Source: Vespula vulgaris
Lineage: Eukaryota; Arthropoda; Insecta; Hymenoptera; Vespidae
Reading direction: 5' to 3'
Length of the DNA: 64,000 bases
Assembly: GCF_905475345.1 (NCBI RefSeq)
Contig: NC_066602.1
Coordinates: 2,961,314-3,025,313, forward strand
In this document: piece by piece, positions 46,232 to 55,945 of the stretch
Numbering within the stretch: position 1 is the first letter of the stretch
Layout of the letters: each line of letters begins with the position of its first letter
Made by a program: the position numbers and the translations under genes
Notes under the pieces: model-generated
Told to the model about the DNA's origin: nothing
Databases searched by the model: none
What the model saw: only the letters and a program-made list of their open reading frames with translations

Positions 46232-46595
46232 CTTTCTCCTACGTATTCAAATAGGGGACTCTGATTGTTAGATAATACGAATGATCGTGCGACCAACAAA
46301 GAATCGCCGGCTCGATCGTCCTGTCTCATTGTGCAAATCACGTATAGGCTCCCACCCCTTCCATCCCTCTATCCACCAGACTCCTTCTGTTTCCACCTCT
46401 ATTGAAAAACGATTTCTATCGAAGATCTCGTCTCTTACAATCTCCTTTCTTTCGAACCATTTTCCTACCTTACGTAAGTAAGTATAAGTATTTGAACTGT
46501 ACCGATCGTCGTTACGGCTATCGTGAGAAATTATTACGACGGAAAGGATTTTGTCTGTTCGCTGTATATAATCGCGAGAACGCGGCTGGAAAATG

Positions 46596-46785
46596 GTAAG
46601 GAAAGGAAAACAAAAAAAAAAGAAAAGAAAAAAGTAACAAAAAAGAAGAAGAAAATGAGGAAAAAGAAGAACAAGGGGAGAGGGGAGGGGGGGAAGAAAG
46701 AAAGGATAGAAAAAAAGAAAGGGAAAAAAAGAGAAGAAAAGGGAAGAAAAAAGAGAGAAAAAAAGAAAAGAAAGAGGAAAAATCA
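46596..46785 (+). repeat. 190-bp purine tract
   Basis: Almost entirely A and G with a handful of C/T interruptions. It contains GGGG-AGA-GGGG-A-G7 at 46675-46693, which also fits a quadruplex pattern if the G7 is split. The + frame is poly-Lys and the - frame poly-Phe/Ser. Confidence 0.85.
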
Positions 46786-46914
46786 CGTTAATTTAACCCG
46801 ACTCGTACTCGGCGTTAGTCAGAGGAAGGAATTCGTTCCGAAGGATATTAACGGATGGTCACGGAGAAAAAGATAAAAGGGAAAAGAAAAAGTAAGGATG
46901 AGGGGTGGTTGGTT

Positions 46915-46938
46915 GGGGAGAGGGGTAGTGGGTGGGGG
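46915..46938 (+). other. G-quadruplex-type motif
   Basis: G runs at 46915-46918, 46922-46925, 46930-46932 and 46934-46938 have spacers AGA, TAGT and T. Confidence 0.65.
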
Positions 46939-47054
46939 TAGAAGCAGCAGCGACGAAAAGCCGAGACCGCAACGAAAGCAGCTCCCGACTGATTACGTAT
47001 TAATACGTTTCTCTGAATCCACGCGCGCCGTCAGACCGACGTGTGTTGGGTGAT

Positions 47055-47083
47055 GAGAGAGAAAGAGAGAGAGAAAGAGAAAG

Positions 47084-47121
<38 letters not shown>

Positions 47122-47328
47122 GGGTGTAATGGCGGCGGTGACGGCGACGTTAAGGAAAGAGGAAAGAGTTAGAGGGTGGAAGGAGAGGATGAGGAAGAGA
47201 AAGAGAAGAGAAGGGACGACGTACGTCCCATTGCCCAGAGCGTCTCGCGGGATGCACTGACTGAGAGAGAAAGAAAGAGAGAGAGAGAGAGAGAGGGACA
47301 GACAGAGAGACAGAAAGAGAGAGAAAGT
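47055..47328 (+). repeat. Two GA arrays around a unique core
   Basis: GA/GAAA units at 47055-47121 and GA/GACA units at 47264-47328 flank a GGT/GAA-rich segment. Confidence 0.85.
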
Positions 47329-47329
47329 G

Positions 47330-47986
47330 TGCGCCGGCCGGTATTCTGATGAAAAAAATTATCAAAAATAAAAGGAGGACTGGCAGCGCGATTATACAAA
47401 ACGGATATTACAACGTGGCTACGAATCTCAGTTTCTATCTATCTCTCTCTTTCTCTCTATCTTTCTCTTTCTCTCTTTTCGTGTCTCTTATTAAACCCTC
47501 AACCTACCCCCGAGAGCCAGACCAGCCTTCAGCCGCGAATTCAATGGGATGCACGGGACTACTACAGGAAATCTTCTTGAAATATTAACCCCCTTTACTC
47601 CCCCCTCCCCCTTTAGACCACCCCGACCCACCACACCCAACCTCCTGTCTCTCTTTCTCCGTGTTTCCTCCCTACCATCGCTACCACCCTTTTTGCCACC
47701 AACCCTTTTCCCGTTTCCGGAATCAACCACGGAAACGTTACTTCGTCGTCTTTGTGTCTTCTTTCGTTTGATTTTCTTCTCTCTCTCTTTTTCTTTTTTT
47801 TTTTCTTTTCTTTTTATCTTTTTTCTCTGCAACCACGTGATTGCCGCTTTGATGTTGACCAGTATCTTTGGAACTTCAGAGAACCTCTGATTTCAAAAGA
47901 AATTTTACACGTTTTTTTTGTTTTTTTTTTTTAAATCGTATATATATATTTTTCTCATGAATTATAAAAATACGATATCTCGTTGA

Positions 47987-48032
<46 letters not shown>

Positions 48033-48150
48033 AATGATATCTATTTCACATCAAACAATGACTTTCGGATCCTGTTACGTTACATCCCTCCAGTAGGACT
48101 GTTCACAGCAAATTAATTCTCGATAAGCATTGCAGATGGTAAGAGAGAAG
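47330..48150. other. Gene-free stretch
   Basis: CT-rich sequence at 47430-47480, a C-rich segment at 47588-47625 and a T/C tract at 47771-47830. A (TC)21 array runs from 47989 to 48031. 113-codon frames on both strands over 47491-47890 overlap almost completely and are repeat-influenced. Confidence 0.5.
47989..48031 (+). repeat. (TC)21 microsatellite
   Basis: An uninterrupted TC run of 43 bp. Confidence 0.95.
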
Positions 48151-48167
48151 CGTAGAGACCGCAGACA

Positions 48168-48503
48168 ATGACCAACAATAAAGGTCTGTGTGTAACTTCG
48201 CGATGTTCTAAGGCCACGAGCCAGGGTACTTTGATGCCTGCTATCAGTACGAATTGGGCTAAGCAATCGGAAGGAGAGGCTACTGCTATCCTACAATTGT
48301 CCAAACTCCTGCGAAATCCCTCGAAGGTGTGTATATCCTTCCCTTTCTACGTCTCTCTCTCTCTCTCTCTTTATCCTTTCTCAAGATGAAACGTTTCCAA
48401 GCCAAGATGGCGTCCTTTATGAGGGGTGCAAAGAGACGAACGGCGATTGAGTAAAGGAGAAGGAGAAAGAGAAAGAGAAAGACAGAGAGACAGAGACAGA
48501 GAT

Positions 48504-48542
<39 letters not shown>

Positions 48543-49271
48543 TAGAGAAGACGGCCTTGGCAGTCATAGAAAACGAGGAAGCGGGTGCCGGGGAATGCCG
48601 ACAAGGACGAGAGTATTTGTGTAATATTGCGTTTGTCTTGTCTTCAGAGCATCCGCTAATGTACACAACATTGCTAACGGGGGTGAAGACTCTAGTAGCA
48701 GGGGACAGATACTACGAGGACAAGGACGACGACGACGACGACGACGACGATGAGGAAGACAACATGGATGTAAGAGAAAGAGGTGTTCCGGTGATGGTGA
48801 TGACGCTAGGAACTACCATTGCTAGCAGCAGCTACTCCTACAATTGTTATTGTACAATTTGCTAAGACTAAGGCGCGTACATCGCAAAGTGTGAGAGGAA
48901 GCACCTTTGGACATCAGGCTGAGTATTCAAACAGAGCGCCTAGTTGGTCCTCTATCTATCCTTTTGCCTACCAGGAGCCGACTGCCTGCTGTTCGCTATG
49001 TCCATGCCCTTCGGAGATCTATTGTCCTAAGTATCCTGAACTTTCTTAGCGACCTTGGCACGATCCTCGTCAAACTATCGTCCCACGTAATGGTATTTTT
49101 ATCGATGGATCATGGATCGTTCGTCGCGTACTAGCAGATCCAAAGGGAATTGATACTACGTCAAAAAGAATTTTTAATAGAGCTAGGAAGAATAGGGTGT
49201 TTCGGTCTAAAGTTTCACTGTTGGCCAAGATCAAAGCGAAGGACCTGTACATTGTGGATCCGCGAGAGTGA
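48168..49271 (+). CDS. Possible two-exon small gene, unrecognised
   Basis: Exon 1 would be 48168-48326 (53 codons). It starts at an ATG in ACAATGA context and ends AAG before a GTGTGTA donor. Exon 2 would be 49050-49271 (73 codons plus TGA), preceded by the acceptor-like CTGAACTTTCTTAG. Both junctions are in phase 0, so the joined frame of 126 residues stays open. The second part is basic, with a Lys/Arg-rich stretch ending KAKDLYIVDPRE. The intron would hold CT, GA and GAC repeats. I recognise no domain. Other frames, including a 63-codon hydrophobic - frame at 48113-48304, are equally open. Chance is a serious alternative. Confidence 0.2.
48451..48548 (+). repeat. (GA)n tract
   Basis: GAAA, GACA and pure GA units. 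It would lie inside the intron of the candidate gene at 48168-49271. Confidence 0.9.
48725..48751 (+). repeat. (GAC)n trinucleotide repeat
   Basis: About nine GAC units, giving a poly-Asp stretch in a 102-codon + frame (48557-48865) that I do not accept as coding because its core is this repeat. Confidence 0.9.
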
Positions 49272-49315
49272 GAAAGAGATAGAGAAAGAGAAAGAGAGAG
49301 ACAGAGAGAGAGAAG
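49267..49315 (+). repeat. (GA)n tract
   Basis: GA, GAAA and GACA units, starting at the end of the candidate exon 49050-49271. Confidence 0.85.
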
Positions 49316-49709
49316 TAGAATGTGTCTAACAGCAGCAAGCAGAACTCCTATTCCGTCTAAAGCAATAACGAAGACGTTTGTTAACCGACTATAACTTTAC
49401 TGTGACGTGTTTCTCCGAGGCGTTCGCTACCGAACGCGCGATTCCTTACGTTAGAGCTCGGATATAAGCAGACGCGAAATGCATATAAAACAATTAGAAA
49501 TAACGTTTTTGATTGCGCCTAGATCGATCACCTTCTTCCAGCTGATCCATTTTGTTAAAGGAAAAAAATAAAAATCGTAAAGTTATTCCATAAACATTCA
49601 TCCATTTCCTTTGTCGAACTCGAAACAATGTTTTAATATAACAGAGAAAGTCATAAGATCAGATTTATTATATCACGTAGAGAAAATTCGTTGCTTGTCC
49701 CAAGGCAAA

Positions 49710-50006
49710 ATGGCGCTGACTTTGGCGCTAAGTAAGAGTCTCGTAGAGGAGGAGCGAGAAAATTATGCGTCCGGAAGTAGGTTCCTTCCTTCGTGGCATA
49801 TCACGACTAAGGATTTCTCTACTTTAGTCCCCGCTACTATAATTCTATCTTTCTTAGCGGCGCTCAGCCAAGCGAGAGTTGTCTTGAATCGTGATGACAT
49901 TTTGCGCGAGCGATTCGTGAACACAGCTAGGAATCGCCTATTTATACGCGACTCATTCCATTCCTCCCTCTCTATTTCTCCTTCGCGTCCGCGTCCCTTC
50001 TCTTAG
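49710..50006 (+). CDS. Possible small protein, 98 residues, unrecognised
   Basis: The ATG at 49710 sits in GGCAAAATGGCG, close to the insect CAAAATGG start context. The frame runs 98 codons to TAG at 50004. A hydrophobic segment, about residues 38-54 (LVPATIILSFLAALSQA), could span a membrane, and the C-terminal part is Ser/Arg/Pro-rich. The frame is also open upstream to 49611. It ends just before a GA array. No family is recognised, and the length is compatible with chance. It lies on the same strand as the candidates at 48.2 and 50.8 kb. Confidence 0.18.
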   Translation: MALTLALSKSLVEEERENYASGSRFLPSWHITTKDFSTLVPATIILSFLAALSQARVVLNRDDILRERFVNTARNRLFIRDSFHSSLSISPSRPRPFS

Positions 50007-50016
50007 CTGAGCCCAA

Positions 50017-50019
<3 letters not shown>

Positions 50020-50052
<33 letters not shown>
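50020..50052 (+). repeat. (GA)16 microsatellite
   Basis: Pure GA run. Confidence 0.95.
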
Positions 50053-50056
<4 letters not shown>

Positions 50057-50157
50057 GACTGGGGATGGTAGTAGCAAAGTGGCTGTTCTTACACAAATAA
50101 AACAGCACTTAGTACGAGTACTTACCTCTCTCAGATCCTCGCGTACACACAATCGCC

Positions 50158-50224
50158 TTCTCTCTCTCTCTATCTCTCTCTCTCTCTCTCTTATTCTCTC
50201 TTTCTCTTTCTCTTTCTCTCTCTC
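50158..50224 (+). repeat. (CT)n tract
   Basis: CT with TATC and CTTT interruptions. CCT-rich pyrimidines follow at 50401-50481. Confidence 0.9.
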
Positions 50225-50545
50225 CCAATGACAACACAGACAGTGGGAATGTGACATGTGCCCGGCCTACCTCTTCTACAGCAGGTAACACCGCGATACG
50301 AACTCGTATGCAAATCCACTTGGGTATGCACTTCAACTGCTAGCTACGGAGGCGCGAGTGTTTCCGCGAGACTCTTCGGTTAAATCAAAGGCGAACATCA
50401 CCGACTCCTCCACTTTCCTTCTCCTCCTCCCCCTCCTCTTCCTTCTACTTCTCCTCTTACTCCTACTCCACCTCATCATCCAACAGTCTCCAAAATGCGC
50501 ATGAGATTCGACACCTTGAGTCTTGCCTCCTTGAATGAAACAGGG

Positions 50546-50549
50546 ACAA

Positions 50550-50581
<32 letters not shown>

Positions 50582-50594
50582 AAATAAATAAATA
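50546..50594 (+). repeat. (GA)n then (AAAT)n
   Basis: GA and GACAAA units, then three AAAT units. Confidence 0.85.
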
Positions 50595-50827
50595 ACATCA
50601 AGAATAGAAATTTCTCGTCAATAAAAATCGCGTTAATATCGATTATAGATAAGATAATAATATCGTTAATAGATGAACAGATAAATCAACGTGTTTCTTA
50701 CGACATATTCTAAAGAGATAAAAAATAAAAGTTTATAAGAAAGATGGAGTCGACGAGTTAGCAAGAGAAGGTCGATGGACCGTGTATACTTTTCTATTGT
50801 CGTTATTAACCGACGACAAGACGGTGG

Positions 50828-51190
50828 ATGACGATGGAGGGTAAGAAAACGCCGTGGGCCGATTTCTTGGCCACCCGAGTACGAAGAGAGGAGAACGGGG
50901 CGCTTCGTAAATGCATAAAACGCGATATGAAATGCACGAGTTCGGACGTTTTGGCATCCGGACAAGCAGACAATCAACTCATCGAGGCGTGCGGATGCAT
51001 TTTTATTATATATTATAGACTGGCCGATGCCTTCCTCCATATCGTACGTCACTCACAATGTCAGTCGCTAACGTACCGTCTCGAACGTATTTTATGTACC
51101 GGGTGTTCCGAAACGGAGAATATTGCTAGGCCCAAAAGTTTCCTTCGGGTTCTATCGAAAAAGTATTTATCTACAATAAGCGATAAATAG
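50828..51190 (+). CDS. Open frame of 120 codons, unrecognised
   Basis: This is one of the longest frames in the window that is not made by a simple repeat. It begins MTMEGKKTPWADFL, contains an aliphatic stretch around residues 55-72 and a CTGC cysteine cluster near residue 92, and ends at TAA (51188-51190). No domain is recognised. A 128-codon - frame overlaps it completely (50666-51052), which argues against coding constraint. A TACCGGGTGTTCCG motif at about 51096 inside the frame resembles a transposon end, another reason for caution. Confidence 0.15.
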   Translation: MTMEGKKTPWADFLATRVRREENGALRKCIKRDMKCTSSDVLASGQADNQLIEACGCIFIIYYRLADAFLHIVRHSQCQSLTYRLERILCTGCSETENIARPKSFLRVLSKKYLSTISDK

Positions 51191-51762
51191 GGATTATCTC
51201 GATATAAGACGATATAAAATTCAAGAACGAAATGACTCGAAAGAGTCAAGGGCCCCAATCAAGGATCCTTTTTCGAATATAAATCATCTTTTTTTTTATT
51301 TTTACTCTCTCTCTCTCTCTCTCTCTCCCCACTCTTCTTTTTCTCTCTTTCTCGCACGTGCCATCGCGAAATTGTATATTCGTAAAACGAGCGAGATTCT
51401 TCGCGAACGCACTCGTGAACATAATTAACTGATGATGACGACGATGATGGTAATTATAATAATAAAGACAACGAATATTGGATTTCTATTCTAGATACAT
51501 CACCCAGTATAAGTTTTGGATATAGGTGTATATTGGGCCCGTTGGTATCTCCCTATATCAGCCGTACACATAATTACCATCTGATAGAGTCCGTTGTCTG
51601 TCGGGAGGCTGATTTCATACTTGTTCTTCTTGCACGCCCGTCAAAGCTTTCCCCGTGGCGGTAGGACGGCCGATCTCGGATGGGGGCCTTAGGGCCGCAT
51701 AGGTCTCTTCTCCCGCCTCGACCAATCACCGTGGTCCGGCACGCCGCGCCACGCCGTGCCAC

Positions 51763-51794
51763 GGCCCGGCCCGGCCCGGTCCGGCCCGGTCCGA
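51763..51794 (+). repeat. (GGCCC)n GC-rich pentanucleotide repeat
   Basis: About six GGCCC/GGTCC units within a CpG-rich block, preceded by ACGCCGCGCC-type 10-mers (51741-51762). Confidence 0.9.
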
Positions 51795-51809
51795 CGCGGG
51801 CGCCGGAGA

Positions 51810-51844
51810 AAACGAAATGAAACGAAACGAAACGAAACGAAAAG
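51810..51844 (+). repeat. (AACGA)n pentanucleotide repeat
   Basis: Seven units of AACGA/AATGA, only 15 bp after the GGCCC array. Confidence 0.95.
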
Positions 51845-52235
51845 AAGAAATAAAAGTGTTCGATTAGGCCCGTCTTCAAGAGAATGCATCGGGTCCGTTC
51901 GTGGGTCTTTGAGGGGCCCACTGCCCTCCTCACCGTCTCGATGGCCGATTGAAATTCGATTAGAGAACACGACCGCCATTTCTGTTCTGATCCTCGACGA
52001 AATCGGCTTCGATTTCGATCGAATTTCTTTCTATATTATTTAACTATCGATCATATTTATTCGTTTTCTTTACGATTGTGATAAATGTTTCCTTATAGGC
52101 ATTTGAGAACGGTTAGGGAGGGAACAGTTCCGAAGGAACGTTTTGTTTCCGTAGGAATAACACATCCTATGTTAGCAAGAGATCATCGTAACACCTGTCG
52201 AAAATGCAGATTTACGGCGCAGCTGCTTCCGCCGG

Positions 52236-52263
52236 CTTGCTCACTCGCTCGCTCGCTCGCGCG
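52236..52263 (+). repeat. (CTCG)n tetranucleotide
   Basis: About six CTCG units ending in CGCG, complementary to the GAGC array at 31.0 kb. Confidence 0.9.
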
Positions 52264-52559
52264 AAGCAATAATTCTAGGGAGAAGACGAAGGACCCGACT
52301 TCGTGGTTTTCTTCCTTCGGCCGACTCGTCTGCCGTTGCTTAATACCCATCTTTGTGAGTGTGTATATATGTATATATCTTTCTCTGTCTCACTCTTTCT
52401 CTTTCTATCTCTATCTCTCTTAAGAGAAACCGCGATGTCCGTCTTTTCTTTCCTTCTCTTAGCGGGCCGATCGCATTGTTTCATTAGGCCACGTCAAAAT
52501 ATTAGGGCCCACGAGTTGTCCGTTCCTTCTTACCTTCTCTTCTTTTAACTTCTCTTTCC

Positions 52560-52565
<6 letters not shown>

Positions 52566-52610
<45 letters not shown>
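52566..52610 (+). repeat. (CT)22 microsatellite
   Basis: A near-pure CT run. Confidence 0.95.
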
Positions 52611-52611
<1 letters not shown>

Positions 52612-52856
52612 ATCGCCGATACGACGTCGTTGAAACCTCCCACTGCCCAAGGCCACATAGACATTAATGCATCGCGTATACGATGCCGACTTGTACGTGT
52701 AATTACTACATTCGAGCCATTTATACCGGGTGGTCGAGTTTGCGCGTAGAGGCAAACGTTCTCGATGATCCTCATTTGTACGGAAAACGAGCGGGTCCGC
52801 AACAACGCGCCAGAACGTTCGACAAAATACAAGCCGTTAAACGTTTAATGAGCCAC

Positions 52857-52865
52857 GTACTTACG

Positions 52866-52899
<34 letters not shown>
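52857..52899 (+). repeat. (ACTT)10 tetranucleotide
   Basis: Ten ACTT units followed by a short AT-rich stretch. Confidence 0.95.
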
Positions 52900-53893
52900 T
52901 ATATTATATATCGAATATAGACACTTGCGATCGAAGAAAAAACTCCTGTACGTATATCGTAATCGTTATCGCAAATATTTTATATTATACTTCGATGATG
53001 CATTCACACTGATTATGAACGTAAATAGAAACACGAATGATCGATTTATCGATACGTATATATGGCTGCTCTTCATTCTTCTTTCTTTCTTCTTCTTTAT
53101 TTTTTTTTCTTTCTTTTTCTTTCTTTTTTCAAACCATACTCCTTGACGATCATCCATCCATACGGTAGGACTTTCGAGGGGCCCAGTCGGAACAAAGACG
53201 TGTCACATGCGTAAGTTTTTTGTTACGAGTTCGTCACGCCATTCAACAGGACCATATATAGTATGTACGCTGTTCTACGAGATGCATTCTCCCACGCAGG
53301 ACACACATCGAACCCGTTTTTTTCTTCTTTTTCTTTTTTCTCTTTCTTTCTCTTTCTCTTTATTTTTCCTTTCATTCTTCCACCTTCTATTCCATTCGTG
53401 TTGTTTCGTCCTTTTCCTTCGTCGATCCAGATAAGTATCTTACGTTACTGTGTTCCTGAATCGGTTCCAAGGTAAAAGGGACTGACTAAGGACTGAAATT
53501 TATTACGAATTTTTCATCCGTGAAGTAACTTTCCATCGGTCTCGTTCTCACTCTCTTTTACGATTTATTTTCTTTTTTCTTTTTTTTATTTCCCTTTATA
53601 TATATATATATATCTCTTTCTCAAAACGGTACGGTGTTCAATTTCGCGTTAGTAAAAGTCATAAACCTCGGTCGAATTAAAACCAATGTTTTGTAGAACG
53701 ACCCACGATCTTTATATTTTTAATTCGTTGATAAATTAATATCCTTCGAGGTAGTACGCTTTAAGGCGAAATCTTTGATCGAAAGGATGCAATTCATTAA
53801 AATTGCAATCAACCGATTGCCGGCTTGCAATTTGATGATCTATTAGCGATGGTGAGTTGAAATCGTTTTTTCGAACGACAACTATAGATAAAT

Positions 53894-53926
53894 GGGATGG
53901 GATGGGAGGGTGAGGGGGAGGGAGGG
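53894..53926 (+). other. Strong G-quadruplex-type motif, seven G runs
   Basis: G runs at 53894-53896, 53899-53901, 53904-53906, 53908-53910, 53914-53918, 53920-53922 and 53924-53926 are separated by 1-3 nt. This is the densest quadruplex-type pattern in the window. Confidence 0.75.
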
Positions 53927-54100
53927 AGAGGTAGGTAGAATATAAGGAGGACGGAGCTGTCACCGCGTAAAGGCCGCGCGAACAGGATCAGGATGAGAAG
54001 CACCGCAGCGCGCCATTGTGGGACCACGTCCGGTCACATATGAGTTTCATTGTGCGGGACTTATATTTATTCATTAACAATTACCAAGCGCATCCGCGAT

Positions 54101-54103
<3 letters not shown>

Positions 54104-54147
<44 letters not shown>
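54104..54147 (+). repeat. (GA)n microsatellite
   Basis: About 19 GA units. Confidence 0.95.
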
Positions 54148-54148
<1 letters not shown>

Positions 54149-54306
54149 GGGAGGCTTTTTGTTCGACTGATCGAAGATACTTGGTAACGACTGCCACAAT
54201 CTGAAGGCGCATAAAAATTTAAATTAATGGTACCGCCCTAAACTATATCTTCTCTTTCTTTCTCTATTTCATCTTTTCCTTTCTTTTTCTTTTTTTTTTT
54301 TTTCAA

Positions 54307-54412
54307 TGTATGTATGTACGTACGTAGGTACGTATATAAGTATGTACGTACGTATATATGTATATAATGATTCCTACGAAAGAAGAAGAAGAAGAAGAAG
54401 AAGAAGGAGAAG
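54307..54412 (+). repeat. GTAC/TATG tract then (AAG)n
   Basis: Alternating GTAC, TATG and TATA units run to 54366. A short gap is followed by AAG/GAA triplets (54381-54412). Confidence 0.85.
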
Positions 54413-54586
54413 GAGAATGGAGTGGCTGTTAAAGAACCGTGAAAGAACCTGTTCGTTAATTATTAAAGATTTAATCAATTTCGTATGAGTTACCGATCGT
54501 AATTTCAATATCGTCGTTTAAATCGAGAACTTTTTGAAGGAAGGTCGATGACCGAAAGAAGCGACTACATGATACTAAGAATATAC

Positions 54587-54589
<3 letters not shown>

Positions 54590-54641
<52 letters not shown>
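54590..54641 (+). repeat. (TA)26 microsatellite
   Basis: An uninterrupted TA run of 52 bp. Confidence 0.95.
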
Positions 54642-54643
<2 letters not shown>

Positions 54644-55400
54644 AAAAGCAAGGTTTTATTTCCGATGAGATTAAACGTTGAAAGGAGTGAACGATCCAAT
54701 ATATACGATTTCCTTGGAAACGATTTCCCCCGGTTAAGCCATCCGTGAAAGGACAGATCAGTATAGTAAGAGGACGCCTTCTCTATAAAAATAATCTCCC
54801 AAGGACTTGATCTCCGATTGATATTCCCCGCAAGAGATCTAAAACCGATCCCTTTGTGGTAGATCTCTTCTTTATTCTTTTTTATCGCGACAACTTGGTA
54901 AAAAAGGCTTTGTCGACAGATTCGTAAGAAAAAGTAAGAGAAAAAGAAAGAAAGAGAGAGAGAGAAAGAGAGATGCGTATCAATAAAATGTTTGAAGATA
55001 TAATTTTTAATACGTACGAGAAGCTAACGTCGATATTATTTTACCGACCTTTATAATATTTCCTCACGAACGATGTAAAGGATAATTTTAATTACGAACA
55101 TTAACGATCGATCTTTTGTCACTTTTTTTTCTTTCCCTATCACTTTTCTAACAATTACTATACTGTCTACTACGGTCGCTTTTAATCTGACACGAAAGAT
55201 CGCTTTTTTTTTTTTTTTCTTTTCCCCCTTAGATCCAACGACGAACAGTACCGTTTCCTATCAGGATATTGAAGTCTAGTGACCATCGTGAAAACACCGA
55301 GCCATTACTAGAATTAACGAACAAATACGCATGTATGAGAGAAACCATATACGGTAGATGTAGATATAGACGGAATAAAGAGAGATAGAGACATACATAA

Positions 55401-55423
55401 GTAGATAGATAGAATGATAGAAT

Positions 55424-55456
<33 letters not shown>

Positions 55457-55488
55457 ATAAATAGAGATAGATAGATAGGGAGATAATA

Positions 55489-55529
<41 letters not shown>
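55401..55529 (+). repeat. (GATA)n followed by (GA)n
   Basis: GATA units at 55401-55478 with AATGATAG variants, then pure GA at about 55498-55526. Confidence 0.95.
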
Positions 55530-55531
<2 letters not shown>

Positions 55532-55729
55532 ATCAGTCGATTCTACCTCGGTTGGAAGCTCGCCGACGGGTGTCGATCAATTAAGTAATGATCGCTAATT
55601 AACGTTCCCCCGGGGGTGGTAATACCCGATAACGTTGGTTCGATGCACGTAGTATTACCTTGCGGCTTACAGCTTACGTTAAACCATTAGGCAAAGAGAG
55701 ATAGAGATAGAGTGAACGAGCGAACGTAC

Positions 55730-55734
<5 letters not shown>

Positions 55735-55769
<35 letters not shown>

Positions 55770-55786
55770 GAGAGAGGTGAACTAGA
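55735..55786 (+). repeat. (GA)n microsatellite
   Basis: About 24 GA units with one GT. Confidence 0.95.
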
Positions 55787-55824
55787 ACAATCTTGGCGGA
55801 GGCCTTAGTTTGAATTAACCGTGG

Positions 55825-55841
55825 CTCAGCACCATGCTGAG
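55825..55841. other. Perfect 7-bp hairpin CTCAGCA-CCA-TGCTGAG
   Basis: The 7-bp arms are exact complements around a CCA loop. It lies next to AATCA/CAATTA cores in a unique island. It may be a dimeric protein-binding site or chance. Confidence 0.35.
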
Positions 55842-55914
55842 TAATCAAACAATTACGAAGGGGGGTGGGTGGGAAGTAGAGGAAACGAGAGTGGGGTTGA
55901 ACGGGTATAGAGAA

Positions 55915-55945
55915 GGGTGGGAGGTAGGGTGAGAGGGAGGGAGGG
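55915..55945 (+). other. G-quadruplex-type motif, six G runs
   Basis: GGG at 55915-55917, 55919-55921, 55927-55929, 55935-55937, 55939-55941 and 55943-55945, with spacers of 1-5 nt. A further GGGGGGTGGGTGGG lies just upstream at 55860-55873. Confidence 0.65.

Larger units (their letters stand above)
51200..52560. other. Gene-free stretch with a GC-rich block
   Basis: Unique DNA, a CT run near 51305-51330, then a GC-rich, CpG-rich block at about 51575-51970 holding the GGCCC and AACGA arrays. After that comes unique sequence with a CTCG tetramer array (52236-52263). The 112-codon + frame at 52085-52423 contains CRKC but ends in repeat-coded residues, and I do not accept it. Confidence 0.45.

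Noticed and set aside
46268..46786. 172-codon - frame with Phe/Leu-rich hydrophobic start
   Set aside because: The hydrophobic part is the reverse complement of the 190-bp purine tract, not a real membrane protein.
48557..48865. 102-codon + frame with an aspartate run
   Set aside because: Its acidic core is the GAC microsatellite. Its acceptor-like sites are out of phase with the neighbouring candidate exon.
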